Positions 26,948-35,087 of a stretch of 64,000 nt of DNA are shown here, piece by piece (within the stretch, counting starts at the first letter, position 1; each line of letters opens with the position of its first letter). The notes under the pieces are model-generated. The model saw only the letters and a list, made by a program, of their open reading frames with translations. It was not told the DNA's origin and searched no databases. Both the position numbers and the translations under genes were made by a program. Location of the stretch: assembly GCF_000472525.1 (NCBI RefSeq), contig NZ_AWZT01000002.1:62327-126326 (forward strand), given 5' to 3'. The DNA comes from Paraburkholderia dilworthii. Its GTDB lineage: Bacteria > Pseudomonadota > Gammaproteobacteria > Burkholderiales > Burkholderiaceae.

Positions 26948-28048
26948 ATGAACACACCGCTCACTACCGCTTCAGGCACTCCTTCAGGCTCCCCTTCAGG
27001 CACTGTTCCCGCCGCAGTCGCCGGCACGCCGTCAGGTCAGTCGGGCACGGCACTACCGGTGCTGCCGCGTCCGTCCGCCGATGAATTCGACGCCGTGCTC
27101 CAACACGGCGCCTACATGGCGCTCATGCAGTTCGGCGTGATCGACGCCACCGGCGACGACGCCGCGAGCTTCCTGCACGGACAGTTGACCAACGACACGC
27201 AGCATCTCGACGCCGCCAACGCGCGCCTTGCGGGCTACTGCTCGGCAAAGGGGCGGCTGCTGGCGTCGTTTCTGACGTGGCGCAGCGGCGACACGATCCG
27301 CCTGCTGGTCTCGAAAGACGTGCAGGCCGCAGTGCAGAAGCGCTTGTCCATGTTTGTCCTGCGCGCCAAGGCGAAACTCGTGGATGCCAGCGGCGAACTC
27401 GCGGTGATCGGCCTCGCGGGCGATGTCCGCAAGGCGCTCTCCGGGGTGTTCGACGCGCTGCCCGACGGCGTTCACGTGAAGGTGGACGGCGCGGCCGGCT
27501 CGCTGATTCGCGTGCCCGACGCGGCCGAGCGTCTGCGTTATCTATGGATCGGGCCGAAAGCGCAGGTCGAAGCTCACTTGCCGCTGCTCGGTGAAAAACT
27601 GAAGCAGGTTTCGCCGGCGGTTTGGGACTGGCTCGACATTCGCGCGGGCGAGCCGCGCATCACGCAGCCGGTGGTCGAACAGTTCGTGCCGCAAATGGTC
27701 AATTTCGACGTGCTCGGCGCGGTCAATTTCCGCAAGGGCTGCTATCCGGGCCAGGAGGTGGTGGCGCGCAGCCAGTATCGCGGCACGATCAAGCGGCGCA
27801 CGTCGCTCGCCAACGTGGCGGGCGAACTCGATACCGTGAAGGCCGGCGCCGAACTTTTTCAGTCGGACGATCCGGGCCAGCCGTGCGGCATGGTGGTGAA
27901 CGCGGCGGCGGCGCGCGACGGTGGTGTGGATCTGCTGGTGGAGATCAAGCTCGCGGCGCTCGAAAGCGGCTCGGTGCATCTGGGCGCGGCGGATGGCCCG
28001 GCGCTGCGGTTCCTCGCGCTTCCGTACGGCCTGCCCACCGAGGTTTAA
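26948..28048 (+). CDS. ygfZ: Folate-binding protein YgfZ (iron-sulfur/tRNA modification factor)
   Basis: YgfZ is a folate-dependent helper for certain iron-sulfur enzymes, including tRNA-modifying MiaB. The 366-residue protein has the family signature KGCYPGQEVVARSQYRG with its conserved cysteine, plus the GcvT-like fold segments DDAASFLHGQLTND and YCSAKGRLLASF. The first 42 residues are a Thr/Ser/Pro/Gly-rich extension containing three copies of a 12-bp repeat, which is absent from typical homologues. Translation could start later, but I see no better start before the core. It is divergent from mltG. Confidence 0.92.
   Translation: MNTPLTTASGTPSGSPSGTVPAAVAGTPSGQSGTALPVLPRPSADEFDAVLQHGAYMALMQFGVIDATGDDAASFLHGQLTNDTQHLDAANARLAGYCSAKGRLLASFLTWRSGDTIRLLVSKDVQAAVQKRLSMFVLRAKAKLVDASGELAVIGLAGDVRKALSGVFDALPDGVHVKVDGAAGSLIRVPDAAERLRYLWIGPKAQVEAHLPLLGEKLKQVSPAVWDWLDIRAGEPRITQPVVEQFVPQMVNFDVLGAVNFRKGCYPGQEVVARSQYRGTIKRRTSLANVAGELDTVKAGAELFQSDDPGQPCGMVVNAAAARDGGVDLLVEIKLAALESGSVHLGAADGPALRFLALPYGLPTEV
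26971..27006. repeat. 12-bp tandem repeat, three copies, inside ygfZ
   Basis: The unit TTCAGGCACTCC occurs three times with one or two changes each. Because the unit is four codons long, copy-number change would only lengthen or shorten the Ser-Gly-Thr-Pro leader without a frameshift. Confidence 0.8.
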
Positions 28049-28189
28049 GCGGCCTCGAAGATGCCGCGCTGCGCAGTTCGATGAAAAGGCGCCGCTTGGT
28101 GAAGCCATTGCTTGTTGCCGGCGTCTTCGCCTGAATCTTTGTCCGCGCGCGATCCTGTTTTTAAAGCGCCCTACCGGGAGACGCCCCCG

Positions 28190-29107
28190 ATGTGCCTGAT
28201 CGTCTTCGACTGGCGACCCGATGCGGTCGATGGCCCGCTCTTCACGCTCGCCGCCAATCGCGATGAGTTCTTCCGGCGCACGGCCGAGCCGATCGCCTGG
28301 TGGGGTGATGCGCCGGGCGTGCTGGCCGGCCGCGATCTGCTGGGCGGCGGAACGTGGCTCGGCATGTCGCGCGACGGCCGCTTTGCCGCGCTGACCAATT
28401 ACCGCGCGCCGCACGAAACGCGCGCCGATGCGCCGACCCGCGGCACGCTCGTCAGCGACTGGCTGGTTTCAGCGCACTACGGGGTGAACTCCGGTCCAGA
28501 CTCTGGCGCGAACTCCGATCCCGATTCGACCGCCGACTCCGCCTCGAACGGAAGCGCAAACGGCAGCGCGCATGAAACGCCCCTTGCCTATCTGCACCGC
28601 GTGGCGCAAACCGGCGACATCTACAACGGCTTCAACCTGCTGGTCGGCGACTGGACGCGCCGCGAACTCGCCTGGTACTGCAACCGCTCGAACCTCGCGC
28701 CGGCGCTGCTCGCGCCCGGCACGCACGGCATTTCGAACGCGATACTCGACACCGCGTGGCCGAAGCTCGTCAGAAAGCGGGCCGAGTTGAGCGCGCTGCT
28801 CACGCGCAACCTGATGCCGCCGCTCGAGCGCCTGATCGACCTGATGCGTGACCCGCGCGTCGCCCCCGACGATGAATTGCCCTCCACCGGCATTGCGCTC
28901 GAGCGCGAACGGGCGCTGTCGGCGGCATTCATCGAAACGCCCGAGTACGGCACGCGCGGCACGACGGCGCTGCGGGTGCTCGCCAACGAGGAGATGGTCA
29001 GCGTGGCGGTTGCCGAGCGTAGCGACGACAACGGCTCGCACCGCATCGTGCGGCCGGGCGACTTCGAACGCAGCTTCGCGTTCAACGTCGAGCGGGAAAT
29101 CGCGTAA
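28190..29107 (+). CDS. NRDE family protein (TANGO2-like)
   Basis: The 305-residue protein begins MCLIVFDWRPDAVDGPLFTL, where the second-residue Cys and the NRDE motif (AANRDEFFRR) are the family hallmark. GTWLGMSRDGRFAALTNYR follows. The eukaryotic homologue TANGO2 is linked to lipid and haem handling; a bacterial homologue (HtpA-like) also has a haem link, but no reaction is proven. The ATG at 28190 has GGGAG nine bases upstream. At about residues 96-125 there is a Ser/Asp/Asn-rich low-complexity insert that interrupts the domain and looks species-specific. Confidence 0.88.
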   Translation: MCLIVFDWRPDAVDGPLFTLAANRDEFFRRTAEPIAWWGDAPGVLAGRDLLGGGTWLGMSRDGRFAALTNYRAPHETRADAPTRGTLVSDWLVSAHYGVNSGPDSGANSDPDSTADSASNGSANGSAHETPLAYLHRVAQTGDIYNGFNLLVGDWTRRELAWYCNRSNLAPALLAPGTHGISNAILDTAWPKLVRKRAELSALLTRNLMPPLERLIDLMRDPRVAPDDELPSTGIALERERALSAAFIETPEYGTRGTTALRVLANEEMVSVAVAERSDDNGSHRIVRPGDFERSFAFNVEREIA

Positions 29108-30067
29108 TCATTCCACCCCGAAGGCCGCGCGCAACGCCGCGGCGGCCTCCGCGTGCGCGTGCGCGACATCAGGCACGAAGCCGCCCATCTTGAAGAACTC
29201 GTGGATCATGCCCGGGTAGCGCCTGAGCGTGACCTCATTGCCATAGCTGCGCAGTTTCGCCGCGTAAGCGTCGCCCTCGTCGCTCAGCGGATCGTATTCG
29301 GCGGTCGCAATCCAGGCTGGTGCTAGTCCGCCGAAGTCGGGTGCGCCGCGCTTGCCGTCGAGCGGCGCGAAACGCCAGTCGTCACGATCACTCGCGTCGC
29401 GCACGTATTGATCGAAGAACCATCGGATCGTCGCGCCGGAAAGCAGGAAGCCGTCGGCGAGGCGCGAGTGCGAATCGGTCCGCTGATAGCCGGTCGTGCC
29501 CGGATAGATCAGCAATTGCAGCGAGACGTCGATGCCGGCATCGCGCGCCAGCACCGCGCAGACCGTGGCCAGCGTGCCGCCCGCGCTGTCGCCGCCTACC
29601 GCGAGCCGTTTCGTGTCGATGCCGAATTCCGCGGCGTGCGCGTGCAGCCACGTGAGCGCGGCGAAGGCGTCGTCGACGGCGGTCGGGAACTTGTATTCCG
29701 GCGCGAGCCGGTAATCGACCGACAGCACCGCGCATTTTCCATCGCGCGCGAACATTCGGCACAGCGCATCGTGCGTATCGACGCTGCCGACCGTGAAGCC
29801 GCCGCCGTGATAGTAGATCAATGCCGGAGCCGGCTCGGCCCAACTCGGCTCGACGGGCTGATAAAGACGCGCGCGGATCGCTGCCCCTTCGCGCGTCGGT
29901 ACACGCAGGTCTTCGACCGCGAACATCGGCGCGCTCGCGATCTCGAGAATCGGCGCACTTTTTTCATAAGACGCGCGCGCCGCTTGCGCGGTCATTTCAT
30001 GGAGCTTGGGGCGCTTCGCGCGCGCGATCATGTCGAGCACCTGCTCGATCTTCGGATTCAGCGGCAT
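29108..30067 (-). CDS. Alpha/beta hydrolase, HSL-type esterase
   Basis: A 319-residue hormone-sensitive-lipase (family IV) esterase. The oxyanion motif is YYHGGGFTVGSVDTHD, the nucleophile Ser is in GGDSAGGTL, the acid is in TAEYDPLSDEGDAY and the His in YPGMIHEFF, so the triad is complete. Its likely substrates are short-chain or medium-chain esters. It converges on the NRDE gene with no gap and lies downstream of the SDR gene on the same strand, 73 bp away. Confidence 0.92.
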   Translation of the reverse strand: MPLNPKIEQVLDMIARAKRPKLHEMTAQAARASYEKSAPILEIASAPMFAVEDLRVPTREGAAIRARLYQPVEPSWAEPAPALIYYHGGGFTVGSVDTHDALCRMFARDGKCAVLSVDYRLAPEYKFPTAVDDAFAALTWLHAHAAEFGIDTKRLAVGGDSAGGTLATVCAVLARDAGIDVSLQLLIYPGTTGYQRTDSHSRLADGFLLSGATIRWFFDQYVRDASDRDDWRFAPLDGKRGAPDFGGLAPAWIATAEYDPLSDEGDAYAAKLRSYGNEVTLRRYPGMIHEFFKMGGFVPDVAHAHAEAAAALRAAFGVE

Positions 30068-30140
30068 GTGACGTCGGATGGCGCTCAGGCGCCGAAGGTT
30101 GAAAAGAGGCGCGCGGCACTGCGCGCAGCAAGCGGTTTTT

Positions 30141-31034
30141 TTAGTCCGAACCGGCGTGCTTGACTTCGGGTTTCAGCGACATCGGATCGGTGGGATCGCG
30201 CAACTGCTCGATGTCCTCGTGACGCAGTTTCACCGTCGCCATGATGGCCGGATGCGTGACGATATAGAAACGCCGCGCGGCGATGGCCTCAAACGTGATG
30301 CCGGCGACATCGGCGGCACTGAGCTTGCCCGATTGCACTGCACGCTGCAATTGCTTGCCGGCGGCGATCTGCGAGCGCGTCGGGCGGCTCTCGTTGCGCA
30401 GATCAGCGGGCCGCGCGCGCTCGGCATCGGCGATGCCGGTCGGCACGAACGCGGGACATAGCAGCGAACAGCCGACGCGGCCGCTCGCGTCACGCCCGGC
30501 CTGCGCGATGTGCAGATCGTGATAGAGCGTCTCGGTGAGCGACACGACCGCATGTTTCGACGCGTTGTAGACGCCCATCGCAGGCGGCGACAACAGGCCC
30601 GCGACGGATGCGGTGTTGACGATATGCGCGGGTTCGTTCTGCGCCAGCATGATCGGCGCAAACACACGCACGCCATGCGCGACGCCCATGACGTTCACGC
30701 CGAATACCCATGACCAGTCGTTGGCCGAACTCTCCCACAGGAAGCCGCCCGAGCCCACGCCCGCGTTGTTGAACAGCAGATGCACCTTGCCGAATGCATC
30801 GAGCGCGGTTTGCGCGAGCGCCTCGACCTGGGTTGCGCTCGACACGTCGGTCGGCACGCCTATCGCCTCGGCGCCTGCCGCGCGCAACGCGTCGACAGCT
30901 TGCGCGAGCGCGTCGGGGTTCACGTCGGCGAGCACAAGCTTCATTCCCAGCGCCGCGCCCTTTTGCGCGAACGCGTGGCCGAAGCCGCTCGCCGCGCCGG
31001 TAATAACCGCGACCTTGCCTGCAAATTCGAACAT
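30141..31034 (-). CDS. SDR family NAD(P)-dependent oxidoreductase
   Basis: A classical short-chain dehydrogenase of 297 residues: cofactor loop VITGAASGFGHAFA (TGxxxGxG), NNAGVGSGG, catalytic Ser in NTASVAGLL and YNASKHAV with the Tyr-Lys pair. The C-terminal part is longer than in minimal SDRs. Substrate unknown. It is followed by the HSL esterase gene, which suggests shared control. The 436-bp region upstream holds several tandem repeats. Confidence 0.9.
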   Translation of the reverse strand: MFEFAGKVAVITGAASGFGHAFAQKGAALGMKLVLADVNPDALAQAVDALRAAGAEAIGVPTDVSSATQVEALAQTALDAFGKVHLLFNNAGVGSGGFLWESSANDWSWVFGVNVMGVAHGVRVFAPIMLAQNEPAHIVNTASVAGLLSPPAMGVYNASKHAVVSLTETLYHDLHIAQAGRDASGRVGCSLLCPAFVPTGIADAERARPADLRNESRPTRSQIAAGKQLQRAVQSGKLSAADVAGITFEAIAARRFYIVTHPAIMATVKLRHEDIEQLRDPTDPMSLKPEVKHAGSD

Positions 31035-31470
31035 CCGTGGACTCCTTTGTGTGCGGGTGCGGTTGCAAGCGCGGGTGCGGCTGCGGGTGCATCTGCGGCT
31101 GCATGGGTAGCTCGCTTGAAGGCCTCTTACGCCGCTTGCCGGGCAGTTTGTTGACCGCGCCTTTTTCGGTCGCTTTTCCGACCGCTTGTTGGCTGCCTGT
31201 TGGCCGTCTTACCCGACTGCTTGCTGGACCGCTTGTTGGCCCTCTTATCCTGCTGCTTGTTGGACCGCTTGTTGGCCCTCTTATCCGGCTGCTTATTGGA
31301 CCGCTTGTTGGCCCTCTTATCCGGCTGCTTATTGGACCGCTTGTGGCCCCCTATCCGGCCGCTTGTTGACGGCTCATTCGGCCGCCCGTCGACCCACTTG
31401 TCAGGCGGCTCGGTGCGCTCCCTTCGCCGCCGCGATCAGATCAGATCAGATCAGATCAGATCAGATCAGA
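31035..31470. other. Repeat-rich spacer between two oxidoreductase genes
   Basis: The 436 bases hold no gene. From 31050 to 31105 the sequence is a GGGTGCGGCTGC-like low-complexity run, followed by the 36-bp array (31182-31370) and the GATCA array (31434-31473). This spacer must contain the promoter of the SDR gene, but the repeats hide any clear elements. Confidence 0.6.
31182..31370. repeat. 36-bp tandem repeat array
   Basis: Three consecutive 36-bp units at 31229-31264, 31265-31300 and 31301-31336 start CCGCTTGTTGGCCCTCTTAT; the last two are identical and the first differs at two bases. Degenerate copies flank them on both sides to about 31182 and 31370. There are no spacers between units, so it is not a CRISPR array. 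Confidence 0.9.
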
Positions 31471-31473
31471 TCA
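31434..31473. repeat. GATCA pentanucleotide repeat, eight copies, abutting a stop codon
   Basis: GATCA is repeated eight times without error over 40 bases. The last unit holds the TGA stop of the minus-strand CurA-like reductase gene (31471-31473), so the array lies in the 3' untranslated part of that gene. Copy-number change would not alter the protein. Every unit contains GATC. Confidence 0.95.
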
Positions 31474-32469
31474 GATGAGCTTGACAAGCTGCTTGCCGAA
31501 GTTCTTCCCCTTCAGCAAGCCAATAAACGCCTCGGGCGCGGCATCGAGCCCTTGCGCAATGCTTTCGCGATAGTGCAGCTTTTTCTGCGCGACCAATGTG
31601 CCAAGCTGCTTGAGCGCTTGCGGCCAGACATCCATATGCTCGGTCACGATAAAGCCCTGCACGAGCAGGCGCTGCGTCAGAATCAGCGACGGGTGCTTGA
31701 GCGGCACCGGCTTGCCGTCGTAGCCCGCAATAAACCCGCAAACTGCGATGCGGCCCCACGGGTTCATGCGCGCGAGCGTCGCGTCGAGCACTTCGCCGCC
31801 GACGTTCTCGAAGCAACCGTCGATACCATCCGGCGTCGCCGCCTTCAGATCCTGATACAGGTTGCCGGCCTTATAGTCGATGCAGGCGTCAAAGCCGAGC
31901 GTCTCCACCACATAACGGCACTTTTGCGGACCGCCCCCGATACCCACCGCGCGCGCGCCCGCCTCTTTCGCCAACTGACCGACCACGCTGCCCACCGCCC
32001 CGCTCGCCGCGCTGACAACGACGGTCTCGCCGGCCTTCGGCGCGATGATCCGGTTCAGTCCGTACCACGCGGTTACGCCCGGCATGCCGACCGGTCCGAG
32101 ATAGGCGGATAGCGGCACATGCGTGTCGTCGACTCTCTGTACGCCCGCGCCGTTCGACGTACCGTATTCCTGCCAGCCGAACATGGCGACGACCTTGTCG
32201 CCGACCGCGAAGTTTGCATTCTTCGACTCGATCACCTCGCCGACCGTGCCGCCGATCATCACTTCGTCGAGCGGCTGCGGCGGTGCATACGACTTGCTGT
32301 CGTTCATACGGCCGCGCATGTACGGATCGAGCGACAGATAGTGATTACGCACGCGCACTTCTCCATCGGCAAGCGGAGCAAGCGGCGTCTCGACGAGGCG
32401 GAAGTTCTCAGGCGTAACGGCGCCTTGCGGACGCGAAGCGAGCACGAACTGACGGTTGATCTGTGGCAT
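31471..32469 (-). CDS. NADP-dependent oxidoreductase, CurA/prostaglandin-reductase-like MDR
   Basis: The 332-residue zinc-independent medium-chain reductase begins MPQINRQFVLASRPQGAVTP. It has SLDPYMRGRMNDSKSYAPP, the GMPGVTAWYGL segment and the cofactor loop AASGAVGSVVGQLAKEAGAR, all typical of the leukotriene B4 dehydrogenase/CurA branch that reduces alpha,beta-unsaturated ketones with NADPH. The ATG at 32469 has AAGGAG upstream; the longer frame upstream is repeat DNA. Its stop codon is the edge of the GATCA array. The 5' side carries a second set of tandem repeats. Confidence 0.92.
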   Translation of the reverse strand: MPQINRQFVLASRPQGAVTPENFRLVETPLAPLADGEVRVRNHYLSLDPYMRGRMNDSKSYAPPQPLDEVMIGGTVGEVIESKNANFAVGDKVVAMFGWQEYGTSNGAGVQRVDDTHVPLSAYLGPVGMPGVTAWYGLNRIIAPKAGETVVVSAASGAVGSVVGQLAKEAGARAVGIGGGPQKCRYVVETLGFDACIDYKAGNLYQDLKAATPDGIDGCFENVGGEVLDATLARMNPWGRIAVCGFIAGYDGKPVPLKHPSLILTQRLLVQGFIVTEHMDVWPQALKQLGTLVAQKKLHYRESIAQGLDAAPEAFIGLLKGKNFGKQLVKLI

Positions 32470-32494
32470 GACGATCGTCTCCTTGGTTTGGCTG

Positions 32495-32550
32495 ATTGTG
32501 ACTAGCCGACTGTGACTTGCCGACTGTGACTTGCCGACTGTGACTAGCCG
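32495..32550. repeat. 14-bp tandem repeat, four copies
   Basis: The unit ACTGTGACTTGCCG occurs four times with at most two changes, starting 26 bases upstream of the reductase start codon. It overlaps the region where its promoter and leader should be. Confidence 0.9.
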
Positions 32551-32621
32551 GTTGCATGTTGCCGACCGCCGGCAGCCGGTTGCATGTTGCGGACCGCCGG
32601 CAGCCGACTGCATGTTGCCGG
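32551..32621. repeat. 28-bp tandem repeat, about 2.5 copies
   Basis: Two 28-bp units beginning GTTGCATGTTGC differ at one base, and a 15-base partial copy follows. The array directly continues the 14-bp array upstream of the reductase gene. Confidence 0.9.
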
Positions 32622-32718
32622 CTTCATATTCCTCTGGCAATGCAGCGACTCGTGCGCTCGATCCGCACTCCGACCGTGCAGCCGCAATGGCCGTTTGCCT
32701 GCACGCGTGCGCAGGTGC

Positions 32719-33204
32719 TTAACCGTCGCTAGGACCGGGTTTCGCCGACGGGTCGCTGCGCAAGCGCTGGCGCGTCACGTCGCGGCCCACGGCGAGACGG
32801 CGCATGTATTTGAACGTGCCGAGCGCCTTGGCGACGAAGTGCCCTTCACTGTCGCGGACCTCGCCTTCGCAATAGGCCATCGTGGTCGAGCGGTGCAGCA
32901 CGCGGCCAGTCGCGCGCAGTTCGCCGCGGCCGGGCTGCATGAAGTTGACCTTCATTTCGACGGTGACCACGCCGACGCCGTCGCCCGCGAGGCTGCGCGC
33001 GGCCATTGCGAGCGCGACGTCGGCGAGCGTCATCGTCACGCCGCCATGCGCGACATCCCACGTGTTCATATGCTCGGGCAGCAAGGGCAGCACGACTTCG
33101 CTGACGCCGTCCGCCGCCGACACGAGCTGCGCGCCGAGCCGGTCGACGAACGGGCTCTCGGGCAACGACGCGCCGCCCGCGGTGGATGAAGATGAATCGG
33201 TCAT
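32719..33204 (-). CDS. PaaI family thioesterase (hotdog fold)
   Basis: The 161-residue protein has the hotdog motif DVAHGGVTMTLADVALAMAA with the HGG pattern and VTVEMKVNFMQPGRGELRAT. It would hydrolyse acyl-CoA or aryl-CoA thioesters in the cytoplasm. I chose MTDSSSSTAGGASLPESPFV at 33204; an ATG ten codons upstream is equally open, and neither has a strong ribosome site. It lies upstream of the reductase gene on the same strand, separated by 249 bp of partly repetitive DNA. Confidence 0.87.
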   Translation of the reverse strand: MTDSSSSTAGGASLPESPFVDRLGAQLVSAADGVSEVVLPLLPEHMNTWDVAHGGVTMTLADVALAMAARSLAGDGVGVVTVEMKVNFMQPGRGELRATGRVLHRSTTMAYCEGEVRDSEGHFVAKALGTFKYMRRLAVGRDVTRQRLRSDPSAKPGPSDG

Positions 33205-33385
33205 AGCGGCTTTCAGATTTGCTTGTCTTGACATGAGGGCGGCGCGCCACCTTCACTGAATGGCAATGAATGAGCAATGCAGCGGCATTCAGGCGGCGAC
33301 GCACCGCGCCGAAAGAGAAGAAATGATACCCGCTATGGCGCCGCGCGGTGACGAGCGAGGCATCGGCCTGTCAACCGCGACGCAT

Positions 33386-34909
33386 TCACGCCGCTTGCGT
33401 CGCCGCCCGCGCGGCTATGGCTGTCGCAAGCCGGCCGAGCCTGAGCACGGCTTCATCGGCGAGATCGAGATCCGCGCTCGGACAACTGAGGCGAATGAAC
33501 CGATCGAAGCGGCCCGCGTTTGAAAACACGGTGCCCGGCATCACGCGAATGCCCCCTTCCAAAGCGGCATCGAACAACGCCGCCGACGACACCGCATGCG
33601 GCAACTCGATCCAGAAGAACATGCCGCCGGCGGGCGGCGTAAAACGCGTGCCCTCGGGAAACGACGCGCCGATTGCCGCCGACATCCGCTCACGCTGCAA
33701 CCTCAAACGATCGCGCAAACGACGCAAATGCCGCTCATACGCGTTCGTCCCCAGAAACTCCGCGAGCACGACTTGCGACAACTGCTCGTTATGACGCGAC
33801 TGCGCAAACTTCAGCATACCGATACGCGGATGCCAGCGGCCGCCGTTGATCCAGCCGATCCGCATGCCGGGCGCGAGCGTCTTGTTGAACGACGTGCAGT
33901 GGATCACGGTGCCGTCGGTGTCCCAGGCCTTCAGCGAGCGCAGCGGCTGCGCGTTGTCGACGAGTTCGCGATACGGGTCGTCTTCGATCAGCGCGATGCC
34001 GGCTCGTGCGCACAGTTCGACGAGTCTCGCCTTGTGCGAATCGGGCATCACGCTGCCGAGCGGGTTCTGAAGATTTGGCACGACCACCACGGCCTTGATG
34101 CCGGGATGCGTTTGCAACGCGAAGTCGAGCGCCTCGATGGCGAGCCCGCTGCTCGGGCTTGCCGGGATTTCGAGCGCGCGCAGCCCAAGGCTTTCCAGCG
34201 CTTGCAACAAGCCGAAGAAACACGGCGATTCGACGGCCACGGTGTCGCCCGGTTGCGTCACCGCTCGCAACGCAAGGTTGACCGCCTCAATGCCGCCGTG
34301 CGTCATGATGATATCGTCCGCGCCGATCTGAATGCCCGCGTCGAGCGCGCGGCGCGCGATGATCGCACGCAACGCCGGATCGCCCTGATCCGGTCCAACC
34401 GCGGTCAGCAACGTGGGCCGCCGGCGCAATGCGCGCAGCGCGGCTTTTTGCAACGCGTCGGTCGGATAGAGCTCCGGCACAGCGGTCGCGCCGCCGAGAT
34501 TGAATGCGTCCGGATAGCGCTGATATTGCGAGACGATCGCCGATATCGCCGAGTGAATGCCGACGAACTGCGCGGGCTGCGGCAGGGTCGCGAGGTCGGG
34601 TTCAGAGGCGGCGGGTAACGCAGCGCCTTGCGAGGCGCGCACGAAGTAGCCGGCGCGCGGCTGCGCCTCGATCAGCGCTTCACGTTCGAGCACGCGGTAG
34701 CTTTCGGTCGCCGTCGCGAGACTTACGCCGTGACGCTGCATGAACGCGCGCATCGACGGCATGCGCTCGCCGGGACGCAGCACGCCGTTGCGGATCGCGC
34801 GGCGGTAGTGGCTGGCCAGTTGGCGGTAGAGCGGCTGGCTCGCCAAAGGATCGTCCGCGGGGTGGAGATGCGTGAGCGTTGGCGTTGGCATTTGCGTGGA
34901 CTGGTTCAT
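33386..34909 (-). CDS. MocR-type transcriptional regulator (GntR helix-turn-helix fused to aminotransferase domain)
   Basis: The 507-residue protein has an N-terminal GntR winged helix (residues about 25-90, PLYRQLASHYRRAIRNGVLR and GVSLATATESYRVLE) fused to a fold-type I aminotransferase domain. The PLP lysine is in SFNKTLAPGMRIGW, and EDDPYREL and NLQNPLGSVMP are cofactor-site motifs. MocR proteins sense PLP or amino-acid compounds and usually control a neighbouring divergent gene. Here that is the 35088 gene, 178 bp away, with candidate operator repeats between. The ATG at 34909 gives a family-like start. Confidence 0.93.
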   Translation of the reverse strand: MNQSTQMPTPTLTHLHPADDPLASQPLYRQLASHYRRAIRNGVLRPGERMPSMRAFMQRHGVSLATATESYRVLEREALIEAQPRAGYFVRASQGAALPAASEPDLATLPQPAQFVGIHSAISAIVSQYQRYPDAFNLGGATAVPELYPTDALQKAALRALRRRPTLLTAVGPDQGDPALRAIIARRALDAGIQIGADDIIMTHGGIEAVNLALRAVTQPGDTVAVESPCFFGLLQALESLGLRALEIPASPSSGLAIEALDFALQTHPGIKAVVVVPNLQNPLGSVMPDSHKARLVELCARAGIALIEDDPYRELVDNAQPLRSLKAWDTDGTVIHCTSFNKTLAPGMRIGWINGGRWHPRIGMLKFAQSRHNEQLSQVVLAEFLGTNAYERHLRRLRDRLRLQRERMSAAIGASFPEGTRFTPPAGGMFFWIELPHAVSSAALFDAALEGGIRVMPGTVFSNAGRFDRFIRLSCPSADLDLADEAVLRLGRLATAIAARAATQAA

Positions 34910-34997
34910 GAGCGGATGGTGCGCACAGTCGGTGCGCCGCGACAGATACACATCCGCGCCATTTCGACCGATACAGCGCGCCAAACTGCTGCCTTGT

Positions 34998-35059
34998 ACC
35001 GGTTCAGATTGTGGATGACTGCGACTGTTTTCACGGGCACCGGCTCAATATGCTGGATG
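34998..35059. promoter_or_regulatory. Candidate MocR operator: two direct repeats 41 bp apart
   Basis: ACCGGTTCAGATTGTGGATG (34998-35017) and ACCGGCTCAATATGCTGGAT (from 35039) form imperfect direct repeats with a 41-bp period, about four helical turns. They lie in the divergent spacer between the MocR gene and the 35088 gene. The first copy is preceded by TTGT, giving GTACCGGTTCA, similar to sites of other MocR proteins. Known MocR sites are often direct repeats on one DNA face; function here is inferred. Confidence 0.5.
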
Positions 35060-35087
35060 GCATGCAAACGGTCTCAAGGAAACGGTC

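Noticed and set aside
31182..31370. CRISPR array
   Set aside because: The 36-bp units are directly adjacent with no spacers, and no cas gene is in the window.
31434..31473. Phase-variation switch from the GATCA array
   Set aside because: The array lies after the stop codon of the only gene it touches, so slippage does not change a reading frame.
31186..32112. A plus-strand protein with 12-residue repeats encoded by the 36-bp array
   Set aside because: The frame has no ribosome site and runs antisense through the reductase gene.
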